NCBI GenBank assembly: GCA_022575985.1 | Contig: JAKSXM010000123.1 | Coordinates: 124,001-188,000, forward strand | Direction: 5' to 3' | DNA: 64,000 bases | Source: Anagrus nilaparvatae | Taxonomy: Eukaryota > Arthropoda > Insecta > Hymenoptera > Mymaridae | Shown: positions 58,530 through 64,000 of the stretch, piece by piece | How positions within the stretch are numbered: position 1 is the stretch's first letter | How the letters are laid out: every line of letters begins with the position of its first letter | Program-made: the position numbers and the translations under genes | The notes under the pieces: model-generated | What the model saw: the letters and a program-made list of their open reading frames with translations, nothing else | Told to the model about the DNA's origin: nothing | The model's database searches: none

Positions 58530-59490
58530 ATGTAATCGGTGATATTTCACAAATATTATGGAATTAAGACCTAATTTTTTTTTCAAAAATTTTTTCACCA
58601 AAAAATCTCGAGGTACTTTTTTTTTTTTTTGATTTGGATGTAATACCTCATTTATTTCCACGAAAGTACTTATATTTGAAAGTATGGTTTTTACATGATA
58701 TCTCGAATCGGATACTTAATTTTCTGAAAATTTTTTTTCTAAAATTTTTTTCACAAAAAAATACAAAAAATACTAATTTTTTTTTTCTTTTTGGACGTAG
58801 TACCTAATTTATTTCCATGGAAGTACTAGTTTTAAGAACCTTGTTTATTGTAATTTTTTGGATCTGATACATAATGTTTTCAAAATTTTTATTCCTAAAA
58901 TTTTTTTCACAAAAAAATACAAAAAAATACGAAACTTTTTTTTTTTTGTATTTAGTACCTAATTTATTTCCATGGAAGTACTAGTTTTAAGAACCTCGTA
59001 CAGTAATTTTTTGGAATTGATACTTAATTTTTTCAAAACTTTTATTCTCTAAATTAAAAAAAAAGAAAAATAAAAAAAATTGCAATATTTTTTTGGTGTA
59101 ATACCTCTTTTAATTCTATGAAAGTACTAATATTTTAAAATATTGTAACCAGTGATATTCCAAAACAATTATCAAACGAATACTTAATTTTTTTTCCAAA
59201 AATTTTTTTATTAAAAAAATCTAAAAATACTTTTTTTTTTTTTTTAATTTGGATGTAATACTTCATTTATTTCCATGAAAGTATTTATACTTGAAAGTAT
59301 AGTTTTTACTAGATATCTTGAATTTGATAATTAATTTTTTGAAAATTTTTTCCCAAAAATCTTTGTTACAAAAAAATACATAAAACATCAAATTTATTTT
59401 TCGTATTGGACATATCTAATTTATTTTAATGAGAGTATAAATTTTATAAATTTTGTTTATAGTAATTTTTGTATTTGATTACAATTTTTT
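58530..59490. repeat. Tandem array, ~150-bp unit, six diverged copies
   Basis: The landmark TAATACCTCATTTATTTCCA followed by tGAAAGTACT recurs near 58641, 58798, 58956, 59098, 59257 and 59410, a spacing of 142-159 bp. Between landmarks come poly-T, a GATACTTAATTTTTT-like block and CAAAAAAATAC. Satellite-like, adjoining the microsatellite. Confidence 0.85.
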
Positions 59491-59499
59491 TTTTTACTT

Positions 59500-60520
59500 T
59501 GATATAAATTATAACACATAAGAAAGAATGATGGAAATCTTGCCTCTTTTTGACTTCCTCGGATTATTTTGTTCCTTGCTATGTTTATTTATGTATGCAG
59601 CTTAGTGAAATTATAAACAATAATAAACAACCTAAAAATATTAAATGGTTATGTTTAAATTTTAAAATTCAGATTTAAAAGTTGCAAAAAGTGGAATTTT
59701 TTAAAGAATCATACGTTATTATATAAAAAATCGAATTCTAATACTCAATTTTTTAAAATAAATAAAAATTCACGAGAAAATTTAAAAAGATTAACTTTTG
59801 TTAATTCGCTATTTTAAATTGCACAATGATGGATAATAATTGCACGAGGCTCGAATTTTTGTTAAATTTTTGACTCAATTTTTGAACTACGTTTGTTTCT
59901 AGGTTTGTTTATTTTTGCTTGGTAATTATTTTCTGAAATTTAATTCGAAAGATCTCCATCCACGCCTAATGATAAAATTTCTTGAAATTACGATATTCTT
60001 TAAAAAAACTTAAATTTGAATATTATGCACAACCGATGCACAACAAATATTTATTTGTAATGATCTTTTATTTTTTTTTTTATATATGCACTGAAACTGC
60101 AAAAAAATTATATTTTTTATTAGAAAATTAGAATAAATTTTATTTGAGGTTAATTATTATTTTTTTTTAGGCGTGGATCGAGTCTAATTAAATTTTTGTG
60201 GCTAAATCCACGCTTAAACAAATGAGGTTGAGCGTGGGTTGAGACCTTTCCAAATAAATTTAATTAGATAACATTATATTGTTAAGTTAAAAACGAAAAT
60301 TTGAGTGTAAATTAATTTAAAAAATTAATTAAAAATTAATTTAAATCTTAATGGTCTACTTTACCTATTAAAAAAGAAAAATGTATGTATAATTGCATGG
60401 TTGTAATCAATAATATTTATTGCATATTGAAGTTTAAAGATCATTGTTTGAGGAACCTCAGTGCCAGCTAGTTGGCAGGGTATTTTCCTATACGCAAAAA
60501 AAAACAAAGAAAAATTGGTG
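59500..60520. other. No gene recognised; short inverted repeat around TAGGCGTGGAT
   Basis: AT-rich. ATCCACGCCTAATGATAAAA at 59957 faces TTTTTTTTAGGCGTGGATCG at ~60163, a possible ~220-bp MITE. CCACGCTTAAACAAATGAGG follows. Confidence 0.4.
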
Positions 60521-60527
60521 GTATAGG

Positions 60528-60707
60528 CATTGAAAAATTGCGCCTTTGAATTAATGAAGCACGACTTTAAAATATGCCAATAGAAAATTCCATTATTATT
60601 AATTGTCTATTAATTCAAAAGCGGCGACATTAAATTAATGGATATTCTATTGAATCAATTGAACATTCTATTGGCAAATTTTAAAGTCGCGCGTCATTTT
60701 TTCAGTG
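60528..60707. mobile_element. MITE-like element, 180 bp
   Basis: Termini CATTGAAAAATTGCG and, reverse complemented, CACTGAAAAAATGACGCG. Inner inverted arms ACGACTTTAAAATATGCCAA and TTGGCAAATTTTAAAGTCGC. Too short for any protein; target duplication not evident. Confidence 0.7.
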
Positions 60708-60759
60708 TGGAAGTCTAATTGCACCGGAAATAAGTGAGTTTTTTGATAAATTTTCGGAT

Positions 60760-60960
60760 GGCTACTACTTTGGGTGGGTTTGGTTTCAGGGGTTAATTCT
60801 ACGGTTCGAACTGCAACGCCACCGAGCTACCCAGGCTCTTCAGCGAAACATGCAGAAAAATTACAGCAGCTGGCATCTATGAGGAAGAAATTTAACTGCA
60901 CTTGTGTGACGTGTGCAGTGTGCACCTGCTGCACCACCACATTTTTATGAATTATAAAGA
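60760..60960. other. GC-richer unique segment
   Basis: Near 50% GC by eye, against ~25% around it. Minus strand has TAGCTCGGTGGC then AGTTCGAACCG, like pol III A and B boxes but far too close together. No convincing coding frame. Confidence 0.35.
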
Positions 60961-61686
60961 TATTTTATATTTGGTCTATTTTATATTCAGTACATATACC
61001 ATAGTATTTCGTCTGTAAACCACCATCATATATAAAGTGAAAAAATAACAAAATAATCAAAATCAATATTTTCAGATCATTAAGTGTTCCATTTTTAAAC
61101 AGTCAAGATAATTCACCAATTATGAATTCAAGTAAGATTAAACCTTCTAATAAAACATTGAATGCATATTATAACATACAAAGGCATTTCAGAATTAGAG
61201 AGTAACCAACAAATTTGTTAATGCATGGGGTGATTTAAATTTAAAATTTTACATTTTTAAATAATAGACAGTTCTTTTTTTCCAGAGCTATCTACTTTTT
61301 TTTTTATTCGGTAAAAACAGTAATCCCAGTTTATCAATAAAAGGAAAAAAGAAATTAATTCTCGGAAAGAGGCCTTGACAGATGCTTATATTTTAATTGT
61401 TATAAGTTCTAGTTGGTGAGGTTTGCTTCTTAACCAATCAATGAGTATAAACCAAACTAAAAGCAAAGTAAATATATTCTATGCTAAAAGTTTACAGACA
61501 TCTGTTGAGACCATTTCGTGACAAAAATAAACCTAAGTATCTACCATACTAAATCAATTGGAGAAAGAGGGACGGAAATATATTTTACTGAGACCTGTAA
61601 CGCTGCAATAAAGTTTCTGTCCCAGGCTTTATGTAATTGGTTACTTCTTCTTATGTAGGTCTAATCGATCGACCAGTCACTTGTAC
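60961..61686. other. No gene recognised; possible mobile debris
   Basis: Moderately AT-rich. 61370-61680 has a more complex composition and may be an old element, but I find no motif to name it. Confidence 0.4.
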
Positions 61687-62848
61687 CAAAGAAGATATAT
61701 GTGCATTTCTACGAGAAAGTACTTTTTATGAGCACCAAAAATGAAGAAAAAAAATTTTACGAGGCCGCGACTGCTACCATGATTTTCTGGTAGTTTGAAC
61801 CCTATAGAATGCAAAAAAAAGCGTGAACACGAAATCGGCGATGGATGCCAAAAAGATTTTGCCACTTATATCAAAAACCGCGTTTTTCGTATCTGAGCTA
61901 CCCAAAATTTTAAAAATAACTTTTTAGGTAAATAAAATTTTTTAAAAATAGGTAAAGAATCTGATTGCTAGGAAAAAATCACTCCAGAAGAAAAAAAAAC
62001 TTTTCTTTTTCAGATGAAATTTAGCCAAGTTATCGTCAATTTAAGATTTTGCCCAAATTCGTCTTAAAAAAGATTGAAATTTTAATGAAAAAAGCCTGTT
62101 TCTGAACTTTAAGCATGCATTACTCGCTTGATTTTCATCGTAAAATAATAATTTTTTTTTTTTAAATCAATTAATTTTTTCCTGAGTATTCATTTCTTCA
62201 AGAAAGAAATCATTTTTATTTACCAAATTTCAATTTTTAGGTCGAAAACTGTGTTAAGTAAATTTGGCTACTTACAGTTTTCAAAGGCTTTTGACCTGGA
62301 AAATGGAAATTAGGTACATAAAAATGATTTCTTTCATAAAGAAATGAATTGCCAGGGAAAAATACATCGATTTTAAAAAAAAATTATTATTTTACGATGA
62401 AAATCAAGCGAGTAATGCTTGTTTAAAGTTCAGATAACAGGCATTTTTCAATAAAATTTCAATCTGTTTTAAGACAAATTTGAGTAAAATCTTAAATTGA
62501 CGATAACTTGGCTAAATTTCATCGGAAAAAGTAAAGTTTTTTTTTCTTCTGGAGTGATTTTTCCCTGGCAATCAGATTTTTTACCTAGTTTTAAAAAATT
62601 TTTCTTACCTAAAAAGTTATTTTTAAAATTTTGGGTAGCTCAGATACAAAAACGCAGTTTTTGATATAAGTGGCAAAATCTTTTTGGCATCCATCGCCGA
62701 TTTCGTGTTCACGCTTTTTTTTGCAATCTATAGGGTTCAAACTACCAAAAAATCATGGTGGCAGTCGCGGCCTCGTAAATTTTTTTTTCTTCATTTTTGG
62801 TTCTCATAAAAAGTACTTTCTCGTAGAAATGTACATATATCTTCTTTG
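61687..62848. mobile_element. Fold-back element, 1162 bp, almost no loop
   Basis: Arms 61687-62262 and 62272-62848 are near-complementary, from outer CAAAGAAGATATATGTGCAT to an inner palindrome around 62267. The mirrored frames (MAKSFWHPSPISCSRFF) at 61865 and 62670 are the same arm sequence read twice and have no known domain. Arms differ at a scatter of positions, so it looks older than the 46938 element. Confidence 0.88.
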
Positions 62849-62935
62849 CTTGATGAACGCGTCATGGAGACGCTTGAGGAACCTGCCTATAGACCCCTCC
62901 AAGAAAGGCTGCCCACTATTATAAAAATTTTTTTT
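62849..62935 (+). pseudogene. Short coding-like remnant
   Basis: Right beside the fold-back, the plus strand reads DERVMETLEEPAYRPLQERL before running into poly-T. The composition looks coding, but the family is unknown and there is no start or stop. Possibly the target the fold-back inserted into. Confidence 0.3.
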
Positions 62936-62961
62936 TAATGTATAAAAATAATACATATAAC

Positions 62962-63210
62962 ACCAACCTTAAACCTATATAGCTCATGAAAGTGAGATTT
63001 AAAAAAGAAAATGTACCACCCACGTAACCAAAGTACTTATAAAAACACTACACCACAAGTCTTACACTCAAGTCACCTTAGAAAATCTTTTATAAAAAAA
63101 AAACTAAACAATAAGTCTTACACACACATAACCTGAGGAATTGGTATATAAAAAATAAATATACCACAAGCCTTAAACCTACGAAACCTAAAAAATATCC
63201 TATACAAGCC
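62962..63210. repeat. Degenerate ~60-70-bp tandem repeat, about four units
   Basis: Units centred on ACCACAAGTCTTACACTCAA, ACAATAAGTCTTACACACAC and ACCACAAGCCTTAAACCTAC, each followed by an A/T-rich tail with ATAAAAAA. Confidence 0.6.
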
Positions 63211-64000
63211 TCGGTATCAGTGTAAAAGTAGAACATTGTTTATACAGCGTATAATTAAAAATACTTACATAGGATGACCTCTATCTTGGGGAAACCATAT
63301 TTCAATCTATAGTTATGGATGACTTTGATATTATGAGAAAAAAGCCCTGATGCCTTCTGGTTTGTAACAAACTTTTGGTTGATATAATTTTTTCATCTAA
63401 GAGAGGCCTTTCAAGCCCCATAAACCACAATTTTTCATCACTAGTTCTCTTATAGCTAATTTACTGAATGGCCATTTTTTGCCAAAATGACCAATTTAAA
63501 AAAAGCTGCTAATATTGTAATTCATGACAAAAATGGATTTTATAGGTCTTTTTACAAGCTTCAATTTTCCGAAAATCCTTTGATCGTCTCTTCAATTATT
63601 TATTTTCCAGAGATGATAGTTCAGAGTCAGAGTCCCAGTCTTAGATTTTTTTACTTCCTATTCCTTAGGATGGGCTTTTATCGGGGTATTAAAAGAAGTT
63701 GTTTAGTTTAAAAAGATTTAAAAATGAGAAAAGATATTCTATAAATCGTCTGTTTAACTTTAAAATAATATAAAATTTAATAATCCACAAATTTTACGAA
63801 AAAATAAATTAAAATTTTATTTAAAAAAAGTAAATTTCTTTTTATTTTCCGTCACCTTAACTAGGCCCCCACCATATTTCCACTTAGAAACCTCTACTAT
63901 AGTCTTAGTTCGGCGCTGGGTCTAATTCTGAAAAGCCATTTTATTATTTTGTATTTTTTTACCATCTCTTGTTTTTAGGTATCGTGAAACGAAAATTGGA
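63211..64000. other. No gene recognised
   Basis: Moderately AT-rich. A frame at 63487-63711 has no recognisable motif. The window ends without a clear feature. Confidence 0.45.

Noticed and set aside
58338..58661. CVCVCV / THTHTH frames
   Set aside because: Pure product of the GT microsatellite.
60803..60831. tRNA or SINE with A and B boxes on the minus strand
   Set aside because: Boxes are only a few bases apart, so no cloverleaf is possible; at best a collapsed remnant.
61677..62924. Paired MAKSFWHPSP frames
   Set aside because: Inverted-arm duplicates rather than two genes.

Overview
This is an AT-rich eukaryotic window, almost certainly from an arthropod and probably an insect. The evidence is GT-AG introns of 58-81 bp mixed with introns of several kilobases, Helitron, non-LTR and terminal-inverted-repeat transposon debris, and a GON-domain ADAMTS gene of the GON-1/ADAMTS9/20/AdamTS-A clade. 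I cannot name the species. A very AT-rich insect such as a parasitoid wasp would fit, but that is a guess.

The only clear host gene runs on the minus strand from the start codon at 42732 to the stop at 5862. I traced 27 coding exons by reading frame and splice sites. They sum to 5184 bp with consistent phases at every junction, giving 1727 residues. Domain order: N-terminal hydrophobic segment, prodomain (CHG motif, cysteine-switch-like Cys, two furin-type sites), zinc metalloprotease, disintegrin-like, first thrombospondin repeat (TSR), cysteine-rich, spacer, nine more TSRs broken by a short linker, and a C-terminal GON domain. The product should be a secreted or pericellular extracellular-matrix protease.

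Layout: 1-5860, downstream of the gene, holds a duplicated decayed element with gag-like coding remnants (387-943 and 1683-2200) and a dead LINE (2545-3300, tail near 3840-3960). 5862-12684 is the compact 3' half of the gene (exons 9-27). 12685-42530 holds exons 2-8 in long introns that carry a minisatellite, a LINE fragment beside exon 3, a Helitron remnant, a TIR element with a matching empty site, a near-perfect short hairpin and several dispersed repeats. 42531-42732 is exon 1.

43000-64000, upstream of the gene, has no recognisable host gene but is dense in inverted-repeat DNA: a 2.34-kb fold-back with ~1.06-kb arms (46938-49278), a 1484-bp element with TIRs, 10-bp target duplications and CGATA-rich ends (50050-51533), fold-backs at 52430-52786, 54465-54807 and 61687-62848, TIR elements at 57699-58422 and 60528-60707, a GT microsatellite and a ~150-bp tandem array. 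These hairpin-forming elements, especially the 2.34-kb one, are the most unusual structural content. All alignments were made by eye; no search, folding or identity calculation was run.
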